Assembly: GCA_910574015.1 (NCBI GenBank)
Contig: CAJSYQ010000002.1
Span: forward strand, 62,001-126,000
Source of the DNA: Eubacteriaceae bacterium
GTDB lineage: Bacteria; Bacillota; Clostridia; Lachnospirales; Lachnospiraceae
DNA length: 64,000 bases
Direction of reading: 5' to 3'
In this document: piece by piece, positions 10,520-20,154 of the stretch
Layout: every line of letters begins with the position of its first letter
Numbering within the stretch: position 1 is the stretch's first letter
The notes under the pieces: generated by a model
Seen by the model: only the letters and a program-made list of their open reading frames with translations
Databases searched by the model: none
What the model was told of the DNA's origin: nothing
Made by a program: the position numbers and the translations under genes

Positions 10520-12643
10520 CTACTCAAGGAATTTCTCCAGCGGCACCGCCGGGCTGTACAGATACCCCTGATAAAGATGACAGTCCAACTCCTCCAGCAG
10601 CTCCTGCTGTTCCTTCGTCTCTACGAACTCCGCGAGGATATCAATACGGAACTCCTGTGCCATATTTACCATATTCCTCACGATGCCCTGACTGCGCTCA
10701 TTGCTCTCGATATCCTGGATCAACGACCCGTCCAGCTTGATCATATCAAATACATTGGACCGCAGATATTTTACCGAAGTATTTCCCATGCCGAAATCAT
10801 CAATAGCCAGCCGGTATCCCATCTCTTTCACACGGGTCAGCCTCGCCACAAATGCCTCGTCGATCTGCAGGCTTGCCTGTTCCGTGATCTCGATCATAAT
10901 ATTGCTGGTATGTTCCGGGTAGCGCTCCGCCATCTTACGCAGAAAATCCTCGTATTCATCCATCTGGACCGTAACCCCCGTGACATTCACTGATATCTTC
11001 ACCCCATCCTGATATGTCTCCTTGATCCGGTCCATCTCCTTCAGCACTGTCTCTAGAATCACCATTTCCGCCTTCGTGAGAAGCTCCGTCTCCTCCAGCA
11101 GTTTAATCACCAGCGGCGGATACACCATGCCATAGACCGGATGGTTCCACCGAAGCAGCGCCTCGGCGCCGATACACTGATTTTCATTATTGTACTGGGG
11201 CTGAAAATACATACACGGCCTGCCGCTCTTTACCTCACCCTCCAGATCGTCGCAGAGCATCTTGGCAACCACACCGGCATCTCCTTCCTGCTCCAGCAGT
11301 TTCACCGGCACCCTCGTGTCCTCGCTCTCCTGAAGCAGCTCCACCAGCTTTCCGATCCGGGCGCGGCTGTTTCTTGCATTTTCCCGGTGCATAAGCCGTA
11401 CAAAGGGCCGGTAGATCATGACCCCCACGCACAGATTGACACCCTGGAGTATGGATCCGGCGATGGAACCGGTAGCATAATATCCCCCCAGAAAAATCGG
11501 CGTCGTCCACTCCACCGGCTGTGCCACCACCGGTACCAGTCCCAGCTTCATGGCCGCCGTGCTGATAAGGAGGTTCACGATGGGCGTCAGGAAAAAGGGG
11601 ATCAGCATAATGGGATTGTATACAATGGGCACGCCGAAAAGCAGAAGCTCGTTGATATTAAACAGGCTGGGGACCGCCGCAAAACGGGCCAGCTTTCGCA
11701 TGCCCCTCTTCCTCTCGAAAAGAAAGATCGCAGCCAGAAGGCACAGCGTGCTGCCGCATCCCCCCATGATAACAAAGATGTCGAGAAATGCTTTGCTGTA
11801 AATCACTGTGGGCATATTGCCCGCCGCCACTGCAGCGGCATTGAGTTCCACCCCGGGGTCTAGTATGCCGCCCCATACGGAGTCCAGAACATTCCCGCCG
11901 TGAATCCCAAAGAACCAGAGAAAATGAACCATAAATACGTAGAGGAGGGTCGACCCAAAATTCCGGCCCGCCCACTGAAAGAGTGAACTCAAGCCAAGAA
12001 TATACAGATCCTGAAAATTGTGAACGCCAAACAGCGCATAAAATACCAGATTTAGAGAAGTCGCCGCCACACCGATTATGAGGATCGGCAGGATGTACCG
12101 GAGCATATGAAAATACACATCATCGGTCCCTGATGTGTAAATACGAATGTCAATCCTGATCTTTTTATTGAGCCAGAAGTAAAGCGTGTTGGCAAATAGT
12201 GTACTGATAATGGCCGTAAAGAGGCCATTTGCCCCCAGCAGGTTCAATACATCAGCACCCTCGTTGAAAATACCACTGAAGATAAAAAATGCGAGGATCG
12301 AGGAAATAATGGTTCCCATATAGTTTCCCGACATCTCCTGCACCTTGCTGGCATAACAGAATGCCAGGCTCACTACCATATACAGGGACAGGATCCCAAA
12401 GGTTGCCTGGTGGATATACCCAAAAAAAGTATCTATGGCTCCGTCCGCAAAGCTGTGCAGCCATGTCTGATAGACCGGCACCGGCAGGGAGCGAAGCACA
12501 ATCGTGAACGCCCCTACCATAATAACCGGTATGATCATAACCAGGCTCCCTTTGACAGCCTGCAGCAGACGGATACTATTCAGGCGCTCATAGATACGAT
12601 TCAGCGCCTTTTGAAATTTGATCTGTCTCTCTCTCATAGGCAT
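10520..12643 (-). CDS. PTS EIIC-type permease fused to an EAL phosphodiesterase domain
   Basis: A 707-residue fusion. Residues ~1-420 are a multi-pass EIIC permease of the lactose/cellobiose type, with the GIHGGNV loop and the substrate motif NINELLLFGVPIVYNPIM. Residues ~460-707 are an EAL domain. The residues expected for c-di-GMP hydrolysis are present: EALLRW, NVTG, EITEQ, DDFGMGNTS, KLDGSLI, EFVET and QGYLYSPA. No EIIA or EIIB domain is fused or adjacent, so it may sense or gate sugar uptake while degrading c-di-GMP at the membrane rather than act as a normal PTS porter. The start codon overlaps the stop of the sugar kinase (TAATG), so the two are translationally coupled. Confidence 0.88.
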   Translation of the reverse strand: MPMRERQIKFQKALNRIYERLNSIRLLQAVKGSLVMIIPVIMVGAFTIVLRSLPVPVYQTWLHSFADGAIDTFFGYIHQATFGILSLYMVVSLAFCYASKVQEMSGNYMGTIISSILAFFIFSGIFNEGADVLNLLGANGLFTAIISTLFANTLYFWLNKKIRIDIRIYTSGTDDVYFHMLRYILPILIIGVAATSLNLVFYALFGVHNFQDLYILGLSSLFQWAGRNFGSTLLYVFMVHFLWFFGIHGGNVLDSVWGGILDPGVELNAAAVAAGNMPTVIYSKAFLDIFVIMGGCGSTLCLLAAIFLFERKRGMRKLARFAAVPSLFNINELLLFGVPIVYNPIMLIPFFLTPIVNLLISTAAMKLGLVPVVAQPVEWTTPIFLGGYYATGSIAGSILQGVNLCVGVMIYRPFVRLMHRENARNSRARIGKLVELLQESEDTRVPVKLLEQEGDAGVVAKMLCDDLEGEVKSGRPCMYFQPQYNNENQCIGAEALLRWNHPVYGMVYPPLVIKLLEETELLTKAEMVILETVLKEMDRIKETYQDGVKISVNVTGVTVQMDEYEDFLRKMAERYPEHTSNIMIEITEQASLQIDEAFVARLTRVKEMGYRLAIDDFGMGNTSVKYLRSNVFDMIKLDGSLIQDIESNERSQGIVRNMVNMAQEFRIDILAEFVETKEQQELLEELDCHLYQGYLYSPAVPLEKFLE

Positions 12644-14241
12644 TACAGCGCCATGGAATCAACTGCTGCACGCTCGATGGGAAGTCCTGCCTTATATATT
12701 CTGATAAATTCATCGAAACCTATTACACCTTCTGGATCCGGTTCCAGCGAAGCACCCTCCTGGCCGGCAAATACCTTGTCGTTCAGATATGCCCCAAGGG
12801 TCTCCCCCTCTTCTTTCTGGATCATATAGGAAGCCAGCACTGCGATTCCCCATGCGCCGCCCTCGCCAGCTGTCTCCATAACAGAGATCGGAGTATTCAT
12901 GGCATCCGCAAGGATCTGCTGGCCCACACCCTTTGTCTTGAAAAGACCGCCGTGTCCCAGAAGCTTATCCACCTTGACGCCTTCCTCCTTCAGAAGGATA
13001 TCGTTGCCGATCTTCAGCGCCCCCAGTGCGGTATACAGATGGACACGCATAAAGTTCGCCAGGCTGAACTTACTGTTCGGTGTGCGGACGAACATCGGGC
13101 GTCCTTCCTCCATTCCTGTGATATTCTCACCAGATATATAGTTGTAGGCCAGAAGGTTTCCGCCATCGGCATCCCCCTCCATCGCCTTGTTATACAGCGT
13201 TCCAAAAAGCTTGTTCATATCCACATCAACGCCAAATGCCTCGGCAAATTCTTTAAATAGATTGACCCATGCATTCAGGTCGGAGGTGCAGTTATTGCAG
13301 TGCACCATGGCAACCGGCGCCCCGCTTGGCGTAGTGACAAGATCCAGTTCAGGATATACTTTGGAGAGATCCCTCTCCAGTACCACCATGGAAAATACAC
13401 TGGTGCCGGCAGACACATTACCCGTTCTTACGTCCACGCTGTTGGTGGCCACCATACCGGTTCCCGCATCTCCCTCTGGCGGACACATCGGAGCTCCTGC
13501 CTGAAGTGTCCCGGATGGATCAAGAAGCTTTGCTCCCTCCACTGTCAGCGCACCGGCGTCCTCTCCGGCATCCAGTACCTCCGGGAATATATCCAGAAGC
13601 TTCCACGGGTATCCCTTGTCTGCCACTGCCGCGTCAAACTGTTCCACCATCTTCTGGTTGAATTTGCCCGTGGTGCTGTCGATGGGGAACATGCCGGATG
13701 CCTCGCCCACGCCCAGCACTTTCTTTCCGCTGAGCTTCCAGTGTATGTACCCTGCCAGTGTCGTCTGGAATTTGATATCCTTAACATGCCCCTCCCCATT
13801 CAGGACCGCCTGATACAGATGGGCGATGCTCCAGCGCTGCGGGATGTTGAACTGAAAAAGCTCTGTGAGCTTTTCCGATGCCTCTTCTGTAATGGCATTT
13901 CGCCAGGTGCGGAAGGGAACGAGAATCTCCCCATCCTCGCCAAAGGGCATATAGCCGTGCATCATGGCGCTGAAACCAATAGCTCCCAGATTTACCACCT
14001 GTACGCCGTACTGTTTCTGTACATCTTCTGTCATCTCTCTGTAGGCATCCTGCAGACCGTCCCAGATCATATCGATCCCGTATGTCCAGATGCCGTCTAC
14101 CAACTGGTTCTCCCACTCATGGCTGCCGGATGCGATAGGCTTATTCTCATCGTCCACCAGAACCGCCTTAATACGGGTTGAACCAAACTCGATCCCCAGT
14201 ACAGCCCTACCGCTCTCAATTACACTTTTTGCCTCACTCAT
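12643..14241 (-). CDS. FGGY-family carbohydrate kinase (possibly ribulokinase-like)
   Basis: A 532-residue kinase with the two-lobed FGGY layout. The N-terminal phosphate loop is [15 protein letters not shown], a substrate segment is [12 protein letters not shown], and the C-terminal ATP region carries [14 protein letters not shown] and [14 protein letters not shown]. The family phosphorylates pentuloses, polyols or related sugars. Its place near a GH127 arabinofuranosidase suggests L-ribulose or another arabinose-derived sugar, but xylulose cannot be excluded from sequence. AGGAGG lies about 10 nt before the ATG. It sits between galE (35 nt upstream) and the coupled EIIC-EAL gene. Confidence 0.82.
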   Translation of the reverse strand: MSEAKSVIESGRAVLGIEFGSTRIKAVLVDDENKPIASGSHEWENQLVDGIWTYGIDMIWDGLQDAYREMTEDVQKQYGVQVVNLGAIGFSAMMHGYMPFGEDGEILVPFRTWRNAITEEASEKLTELFQFNIPQRWSIAHLYQAVLNGEGHVKDIKFQTTLAGYIHWKLSGKKVLGVGEASGMFPIDSTTGKFNQKMVEQFDAAVADKGYPWKLLDIFPEVLDAGEDAGALTVEGAKLLDPSGTLQAGAPMCPPEGDAGTGMVATNSVDVRTGNVSAGTSVFSMVVLERDLSKVYPELDLVTTPSGAPVAMVHCNNCTSDLNAWVNLFKEFAEAFGVDVDMNKLFGTLYNKAMEGDADGGNLLAYNYISGENITGMEEGRPMFVRTPNSKFSLANFMRVHLYTALGALKIGNDILLKEEGVKVDKLLGHGGLFKTKGVGQQILADAMNTPISVMETAGEGGAWGIAVLASYMIQKEEGETLGAYLNDKVFAGQEGASLEPDPEGVIGFDEFIRIYKAGLPIERAAVDSMAL

Positions 14242-14276
14242 TTTACATTTACCTCCTAAAAATATATATTAATATA

Positions 14277-15275
14277 TTAAAAATTTTTCTTTGCAAATCT
14301 CCAGGAATCCTGGCACATTCTGTCCAGATCGTATTCTGCCTCCCAGCCAAGCTCCTCCTTCGCCTTCCTCGGATCGGCATAGGAGGCGGCGATGTCTCCT
14401 GCTCTCCGGGGCTGGATAGAATACGGAACCGTAAGGCCGCTGGCCTCTTCAAATGCCCTGACGATCTCCAGTACGCTGTACCCCCGCCCAGTTCCCAGAT
14501 TATATATATGGACGCCGGAGGATGATACCGCCTTCTCTATGGCATTGACATGTCCCCGCGCCAGGTCCACCACATGGATATAGTCCCTGACCCCGGTTCC
14601 GTCCGGCGTGTCATAGTCGTCGCCAAATACGCCCAGCTCCGGCAGTTTCCCCAAAGCCACCTGCATGATATACGGCATCAGGTTATTGGGAATGCCATTG
14701 GGGCTCTCACCGAGAAGACCACTCTCATGGGCGCCGATGGGATTGAAGTAGCGGAGCAGTACCACACTCCATTCCCGGTCCGGCACACACAGATCCGACA
14801 GGATCCCCTCCTGCATCAGCTTCGTGCTGCCATAAGGATTCGTAGTCCTCAGCGGGAAATCCTCCCGGATCGGTACGGTCTCAGGTGAACCATAAACCGT
14901 CGCCGAGGAACTGAAAATAATCCTCCTGCATTGGTACTCATTCATCAGTTCGCACAGATTCAATGTTCCCGTTATATTATTCTGATAATAGAGAAGCGGT
15001 TTTGCCACCGATTCCCCCACCGCCTTCAGCCCGGCAAAATGAATGACTGCATCCAATGTATGTTCCTCAAACACCGGGCGCATACTCTCCTTGTCCCGCA
15101 TATCTGCCTTGTAAAAGATCACTTCCTTACCCGTGATCTCCCTTACCTTATCCAGTACATCCCGTTTTGAATTGCACAGGTTGTCAAAGACAACCACTTC
15201 ATGCCCCTTCTGCAGCAATTCCACACATGTATGGGAACCGATATAGCCGGTTCCACCTGTCACCAGAATCTTCAT
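14277..15275 (-). CDS. galE: UDP-glucose 4-epimerase
   Basis: A 332-residue extended short-chain dehydrogenase that interconverts UDP-glucose and UDP-galactose with bound NAD. The Rossmann glycine motif is TGGTGYIGSH at the N-terminus, the catalytic Ser and the YxxxK are in SSSATVYG and NPYGSTKLM, and RDYIHVVDLARGH is the usual C-terminal substrate motif. It lies first in a galE - sugar kinase - EIIC-EAL run, 21 nt after the preceding membrane-protein gene, so read-through from the tgt-yajC genes is possible. Confidence 0.96.
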   Translation of the reverse strand: MKILVTGGTGYIGSHTCVELLQKGHEVVVFDNLCNSKRDVLDKVREITGKEVIFYKADMRDKESMRPVFEEHTLDAVIHFAGLKAVGESVAKPLLYYQNNITGTLNLCELMNEYQCRRIIFSSSATVYGSPETVPIREDFPLRTTNPYGSTKLMQEGILSDLCVPDREWSVVLLRYFNPIGAHESGLLGESPNGIPNNLMPYIMQVALGKLPELGVFGDDYDTPDGTGVRDYIHVVDLARGHVNAIEKAVSSSGVHIYNLGTGRGYSVLEIVRAFEEASGLTVPYSIQPRRAGDIAASYADPRKAKEELGWEAEYDLDRMCQDSWRFAKKNF

Positions 15276-15296
15276 CCCTGTTTACACTCCCTTTCG

Positions 15297-15848
15297 TCAG
15301 GCGCCCTCTTTCCGAAACCTGTCATATCTTCGCTTTGTATAGAAGATCTGGATAATAAAGCTCAGTCCCACAACAATCTCCACGATAACACAGATCTGGA
15401 TAATCATGCCGCCAAAGGTCAGCATCACGATACTCAGTGCTTTCACAAGAACCATAATGCTCATGGCCTTCAAAAGGGCCCTGGCCTTCAGCTCCGCATC
15501 CTCTCTCTTCTGTATCTCCGCTATGCCAAAAATGATTCCCTGCCAGCAGCTGAAGATCAGGAATACCTGCGCGGTCCCCCATAGGATCATAACCTCCAGT
15601 CCGCCCATGGTCCAGCCCGTGAAGATCCGTACATAATCCACGGCACACATAAGCGCCAGCAGAGCCGCAAACCATTTACTCTTCCTAAAATGATCAGAAA
15701 GATACTCCACCTGTTTCTCCATGGATATCATTCCAAGAAGGATCAGAATATATCCCAGGGTGTCTGGCAGGACGCCGATAGCGCCGGCTCCAAAGGGAAC
15801 ATTAAAATTCAGAACAGCGAAAACTGCCCCAATTAGAATCCATGTCAT
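15297..15848 (-). CDS. Uncharacterised membrane protein
   Basis: A 183-residue hydrophobic protein with about five predicted membrane spans and a basic C-terminus (TKRRYDRFRKEGA). I recognise no family. It overlaps the end of yajC by four bases (ATGA), so the two are translationally coupled, and it precedes galE by 21 nt. Function unknown. Confidence 0.7.
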   Translation of the reverse strand: MTWILIGAVFAVLNFNVPFGAGAIGVLPDTLGYILILLGMISMEKQVEYLSDHFRKSKWFAALLALMCAVDYVRIFTGWTMGGLEVMILWGTAQVFLIFSCWQGIIFGIAEIQKREDAELKARALLKAMSIMVLVKALSIVMLTFGGMIIQICVIVEIVVGLSFIIQIFYTKRRYDRFRKEGA

Positions 15849-16117
15849 TCTGCTTTCTCCACCTCGACGATGGCCCCTTTCTGCATCGGGATACGGCAGT
15901 TCTTATTGCTGCCGAATTCAACGATCACCACATCCTCTGTCATGTCAATGACAACTCCGTAAAAACCGCTGGTAGTGAGGATACTGTCCCCTACTGCCAC
16001 AGAAGCCACCAGTGACTGATGTTCCTTCTCTTTCTTCTTCTGTGGACGGATAGCAATAAAATAAAACGCCCCTATAATTACTACATACAATAAGATAATA
16101 CTTATACCTGAACCCAT
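15845..16117 (-). CDS. yajC: Preprotein translocase subunit YajC
   Basis: A 90-residue protein with one N-terminal membrane helix followed by the conserved FIAIRPQKKKEKEH junction and a small beta domain (GDSILTTSGFYGVV). YajC associates with the SecDF-SecYEG export machinery. It lies 20 nt downstream of tgt, the classic tgt-yajC order, and overlaps the next gene. Confidence 0.95.
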   Translation of the reverse strand: MGSGISIILLYVVIIGAFYFIAIRPQKKKEKEHQSLVASVAVGDSILTTSGFYGVVIDMTEDVVIVEFGSNKNCRIPMQKGAIVEVEKAE

Positions 16118-16137
16118 TTTTTTCCTCCTAAATTAAG

Positions 16138-17274
16138 TTATAGGTTTTCACCAGAGGCCATGCGCTCCAGCTTTTCCTTTTTATATCCGGCAAATCTGCC
16201 CTGTTCGATGGCTTCCCGGATTTCTTCCATCATTGTATTATAAAAATACAAATTATGCAAGACTAATAATCGCAGTCCCAGCATTTCCTTGGCCTTGAGA
16301 AGATGGCGGATATAGGCCCTGCTGTAGTGGCGGCAGGCCGGGCACTGGCACCCCTCCTCCAACGGGCGGTCGTCCAGCTCGTACCGGGCGTTCTGCAGAT
16401 TCATCTTTCCAAAGTTCGTATAGGCATGGCCGTGTCGTCCATTCCTGGCCGGATAGACACAATCAAAGAAGTCCACGCCCCGTTCTACCCCCTCCAGGAT
16501 ATTCTGCGGCGTTCCCACCCCCATAAGATACACCGGTTTGTCCACCGGAAGCTCTGGAACCGTCACATCCAGGATCCGGTACATCTCCTGGTGGCTCTCC
16601 CCCACGGCAAGGCCGCCCAGGGCATAGCCGGCCAGATCCATCTCCCGGATCCGTTTCGCGTGTTCTATGCGGATGTCTTCAAACGTCCCTCCCTGATTGA
16701 TGCCAAAGAGCATCTGCTGCCGGTTAATGGTATCCGGCAGGCTGTTCAGCCGCTCCATCTCCCTCTTGCACCGCTCCAGCCACCGGGTGGTGCGGTCCAC
16801 GGAATTCTGCATATATTCCCTTGTGGCGGGATGCGGCGGACACTCGTCAAAGGCCATTGCTATCGTGGAGGCAAGGTTGGACTGGATCTGCATACTCTCT
16901 TCCGGTCCCATAAAGATCTTATGGCCGTCTATATGAGAGCGGAACGTCACTCCCTCCTCCTTTATCCTGCGCAGTCCCGCCAGGGAGAACACCTGAAATC
17001 CCCCGGAATCCGTCAGGATCGGGCGGTCCCAGTTCATAAACCGGTGCAGCCCGCCCAGCTGTCTCACCACCTTGTCCCCCGGACGCACATGAAGATGGTA
17101 GGTGTTGGACAGTTCTACCTGTGTGTGTATTTCCCTTAAATCTACAGTAGAGACAGCACCCTTGATGGCGGCTGCTGTCCCTACATTCATAAATACCGGC
17201 GTCTCAATAACGCCATGTGGTGTATGAAGTCTTCCCCTCTTTGCCCGTCCGTCCCGGGCCATCAGCTCGTACAT
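16138..17274 (-). CDS. tgt: tRNA-guanine transglycosylase
   Basis: A 378-residue enzyme that swaps guanine-34 for preQ1 in tRNAs with GUN anticodons. The base-recognition motif DSGGFQVFSLAG, the FDCVYPARNGRHG segment with a catalytic Asp, and the zinc site (CQCPAC plus a distal His in VLHNLYFY) are all present. Length is normal. A TATAAT box about 80 nt upstream (in TTTTGTACTATAATG) is a candidate -10, but its -35 is poor. Confidence 0.96.
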   Translation of the reverse strand: MYELMARDGRAKRGRLHTPHGVIETPVFMNVGTAAAIKGAVSTVDLREIHTQVELSNTYHLHVRPGDKVVRQLGGLHRFMNWDRPILTDSGGFQVFSLAGLRRIKEEGVTFRSHIDGHKIFMGPEESMQIQSNLASTIAMAFDECPPHPATREYMQNSVDRTTRWLERCKREMERLNSLPDTINRQQMLFGINQGGTFEDIRIEHAKRIREMDLAGYALGGLAVGESHQEMYRILDVTVPELPVDKPVYLMGVGTPQNILEGVERGVDFFDCVYPARNGRHGHAYTNFGKMNLQNARYELDDRPLEEGCQCPACRHYSRAYIRHLLKAKEMLGLRLLVLHNLYFYNTMMEEIREAIEQGRFAGYKKEKLERMASGENL

Positions 17275-17432
17275 GCTCTTTCTCCATTCTGTCCTGTCCG
17301 GCGGCTCCGGTTCCGGTCTGCCGTCGGTGTATTCTGATAATTTACCAATATCATAATTTCATTATAGTACAAAATGGCGGAAAGGGATAGACCTTTTTTT
17401 ATTCCAGCCCAACGAGGCCAGGTGCCGCTGCG

Positions 17433-19388
17433 CTAACTTATCTTTTTCGTCTTAAACGCCGTGATCCGGTCTACCGGCGCCTCGCACTCAGAGAAGGCCG
17501 GGGATTCATAGATAAGATACGTGTAGGATCCGCTGATGGCGATGCCCTCGTTCATAGGCGGCAGCGGAACGGATTTTTTTCGTTTATTTTTCTTTATGCT
17601 CTTCTTGCCCAGATTCCAGGTGGGTTTATAGGTATCGAGACAGGACAGAAATCCAGACCGGCCCTTCTTTGTCTGACAGGAGCGCGATACCAGCATTTTG
17701 CCGCCGGAGGTAAACGCCACCCCCTGTGTTCGGTTCGGCATAAGCATGCGGTTTGTCATTTTTAGCGTGGGCACACCCGTCTTATTCAGAATGGTGTAAC
17801 CATACATGTACTTTTTCAGCTTCTCATTGTACGCTCCCGCCCAGAGTTTCCCCTTATAATACGCCAGATAGGAAACGGTGTCGGACAGCTGGCAGGTGTT
17901 CAGCAGGGAAAAGGTCTCCACATACGGCTTTCCGCTTACTGCCGCACTGGTAATAAGGCTGTAGCGGAAACTCTGTACCTTCTTGCCGTATGTGATCCAG
18001 ATGTTGGTGCCGTCGAAGGTGATCCCTCCCACATGGCCCGTGTGAGGCAGTACCAAAGTCGTAATATATTTTCTTGTATTTTTATTCAGTATGTAGATCA
18101 CGGACTCCTGGGCCTTGGTATAATCGTAGGCGGACATCAGCAGATAATTTCCTGCGAAGGTAATACTCTGGGGAACCATCCTTGATGCGTTAAAGCCTGC
18201 CACATTGGTATTCCGCATGCCCGGCAGCACGAAACATTTTCCATATACCACCTGTTTCCTGAAATCCTTATATTTCTTATAAGCGGCAGATTTCTTAAAT
18301 TTTGCCTTCGTTGTATATTTCTTCGCTTTTGTGCTTGTGGCAGAGGCTTTCTTTGTGGTGGCGGAGAGCACCTCTGACTCGGATTCCATCTCAATCCCGG
18401 AAACGACGCGTACCGCCGCCACCTTTACATAATATTTCCTGTTCTGAAGCAGTCCGTCCACCGCCCGGATCATATATTCATCCGTGCCTGCCACAGCTCC
18501 CAGCACATAGCCAGTGGAGGCATTGGTGGAGACATAGATACGAAACAACTGGGCTCCTGTCCCTTTTGACCAGTACACCTTTACCCGTCTGTCCCCGCCC
18601 TTGACTTTCTTGAGCTTGGGCAGTGCCGGGGCCGTTCCATACATAACCTCGCCGGATACTGCGCCCACATTTTCGATATCCGCTGCGTAGGCATATACGA
18701 TAAAATAGTATTCCTTTGCGGCATTCAGGCCCGTGATCTGGAATGAAGTGTCCTCGGTCATGCCTCCCAGCAGGTATTTCGTACTTGTAGAGGGGCGGTA
18801 ATATACAATATATCCGGTGGCTCCCGCCGCCTCATTCCACTGAAGTGTAATCTTCGTCTTTACATTCTTTATGGAACGGATACCAGTTACCTTGTCCGGT
18901 ACTGGTGCAATGGCCAGCAGTTCCGAATCCGTCCCCATCTGATCCTCTGACATGGCCCGCACCTTCACGTACAACAGCCTGCCCCGTTTCATATCCTTCA
19001 CCGTATATGTAGTCTTATCTGTCTCCACCAGCAGAGTATACGCACCATCAAAGGTTTCCGACACATAGACTTCATAGTATTCCGCCTCTGGCACGGCATC
19101 CCACAGTACCTCCATGGAGCTGGCCGTCCCTTTTCCCATACGGAGTCCTGTTACCTGGGGCAGCTTCTCCAGCTCTGGTGTTGGTGTCGGAGATGGTTTC
19201 TGGGTAGGTGTGGTGGAAGGGGACGCAGAAGGAGACGCGGATGGCGATTCCGAGGGCGAAGGGGCCGGAGTCTCCTCGGCCGGGGCAGTGGGAGCCGGGG
19301 AAGACTCTGCCGCCGACACGGCGGCCGGAGCTGCCATCCACAGTACTGCTCCCAGCAGTATGATCATAAGTGTTTTTATCCTGTGCAT
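17433..19388 (-). CDS. Secreted fibronectin type III protein with a C-terminal propeller-like region
   Basis: A 651-residue exported protein. A signal peptide (~1-27) is followed by a Pro/Ser/Thr/Glu-rich spacer (~28-75), then about three FN3 modules (~80-345) with the characteristic WDAVPEAEYYEVYVS-type strands, then a Lys-rich joint and a ~300-residue domain. That domain has repeated strands such as ITFDGTNIWITYGK and GVAFTSGGKMLVSR, suggesting a beta-propeller-like fold. It has no catalytic signature and no sortase motif. A surface-binding role is likely; the ligand is unknown. The ATG at 19388 has AGAGGTG six nt upstream and is preferred to the GTG at 19397. Confidence 0.8.
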   Translation of the reverse strand: MHRIKTLMIILLGAVLWMAAPAAVSAAESSPAPTAPAEETPAPSPSESPSASPSASPSTTPTQKPSPTPTPELEKLPQVTGLRMGKGTASSMEVLWDAVPEAEYYEVYVSETFDGAYTLLVETDKTTYTVKDMKRGRLLYVKVRAMSEDQMGTDSELLAIAPVPDKVTGIRSIKNVKTKITLQWNEAAGATGYIVYYRPSTSTKYLLGGMTEDTSFQITGLNAAKEYYFIVYAYAADIENVGAVSGEVMYGTAPALPKLKKVKGGDRRVKVYWSKGTGAQLFRIYVSTNASTGYVLGAVAGTDEYMIRAVDGLLQNRKYYVKVAAVRVVSGIEMESESEVLSATTKKASATSTKAKKYTTKAKFKKSAAYKKYKDFRKQVVYGKCFVLPGMRNTNVAGFNASRMVPQSITFAGNYLLMSAYDYTKAQESVIYILNKNTRKYITTLVLPHTGHVGGITFDGTNIWITYGKKVQSFRYSLITSAAVSGKPYVETFSLLNTCQLSDTVSYLAYYKGKLWAGAYNEKLKKYMYGYTILNKTGVPTLKMTNRMLMPNRTQGVAFTSGGKMLVSRSCQTKKGRSGFLSCLDTYKPTWNLGKKSIKKNKRKKSVPLPPMNEGIAISGSYTYLIYESPAFSECEAPVDRITAFKTKKIS

Positions 19389-19453
19389 TTCTATCACCTC
19401 TATTATCTTTTTCTTGACAGGAATTTACTTTAAAGGATTTTTTTGTCATAACA

Positions 19454-19482
19454 TTGGCAGGCTCCGCAATATATGTTATGAT
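19454..19482 (+). promoter_or_regulatory. Sigma-A promoter of the GNAT gene
   Basis: TTGGCA, 17 nt and TATGAT lie 22 nt before the GNAT start codon. Confidence 0.75.
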
Positions 19483-19503
19483 ACATGCTGAATGGAGGTT
19501 AAG

Positions 19504-19950
19504 ATGAAAGACAACATAGAGATTGTGACAATGGGCCCGGAGGATCTGCCCCAGATCCAGCAGCTTTACCGGGAACTGCTGCAGGAGGACTGTCCCATCT
19601 CCACCCTGCAGGAAAACTACCAGCTGGCTCTGGAACAGCCCGGTTATTTTCCTCTGGCTGCCAAAAAGGAGAACCTTATCCTGGGCACCGCCGTGGGTTT
19701 TATCTGTACCGCCCCGGACGCGCCCTTTCTGGTAGTGGAAAATGTCGTGGTCCGGGAGGACTGCCGCGGCATGGGCGTTGGGGGAAGGATACTGGAACAT
19801 CTGGATGCCCTGGCTGTGGAACACGGGTGCAGCTATTCCATTCTGGTTTCCTCCGGTTTTCGAAAAAGCGCACACCGCTTTTATGAATCCGCCGGATATA
19901 CGGATGATGTCCGGGGGTTCCGAAAATATTACAAGAAAATTAACTGTTAA
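19504..19950 (+). CDS. GNAT-family N-acetyltransferase
   Basis: A 148-residue acetyltransferase fold. Motif A, which holds the acetyl-CoA pyrophosphate, is RGMGVGGRILEHL after the VVENVVVRED strand, and the C-terminal SSGFRKSAHRFYESAGY segment is typical of small-molecule or protein GNATs. The substrate is not predictable. GGAGG sits 6 nt before the chosen ATG; the ATG 12 nt upstream contains that ribosome site. Its end is close to the tRNA-Trp promoter. Confidence 0.88.
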   Translation: MKDNIEIVTMGPEDLPQIQQLYRELLQEDCPISTLQENYQLALEQPGYFPLAAKKENLILGTAVGFICTAPDAPFLVVENVVVREDCRGMGVGGRILEHLDALAVEHGCSYSILVSSGFRKSAHRFYESAGYTDDVRGFRKYYKKINC

Positions 19951-19956
19951 TTTCTC

Positions 19957-19985
19957 TTGACAAATTCCCCGAAAAAATGTATTAT
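19957..19985 (+). promoter_or_regulatory. Promoter of tRNA-Trp
   Basis: TTGACA, 17 nt and TATTAT, ending 31 nt before the tRNA. The -35 begins 6 nt after the GNAT stop. Confidence 0.88.
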
Positions 19986-20016
19986 GTTTAAGTGAGTGTT
20001 GCTTGCAGCACGATTC

Positions 20017-20087
20017 AGGGGCATAGTTCATCGGTAGAATGAGAGTCTCCAAAACTCCAGAGCTGGGTTCAACTCCTAGTGCCCCTG
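20017..20087 (+). tRNA. tRNA-Trp (CCA anticodon)
   Basis: The cloverleaf folds by hand. The acceptor AGGGGCA pairs with TGCCCCT and the D stem GTTC with GAAT. The anticodon loop CTCCAAA holds CCA at 20049-20051. The T arm is CTGGG-TTCAACT-CCTAG. The discriminator base is G and the 3' CCA is not encoded. The top anticodon-stem pair is a mismatch (A-C). It has its own promoter and terminator. Confidence 0.95.
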
Positions 20088-20095
20088 CTGATAAT

Positions 20096-20145
20096 AAAAA
20101 ATACCATCCCTAACCATTTTCAGTTATGAGACGGTATTTTTTTAT
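20096..20145 (+). terminator. Terminator of tRNA-Trp
   Basis: AAATACC at the left pairs with GGTATTT at the right around an imperfect stem, followed by a run of seven T and TATT. Confidence 0.75.
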
Positions 20146-20154
20146 TGCGTAATT

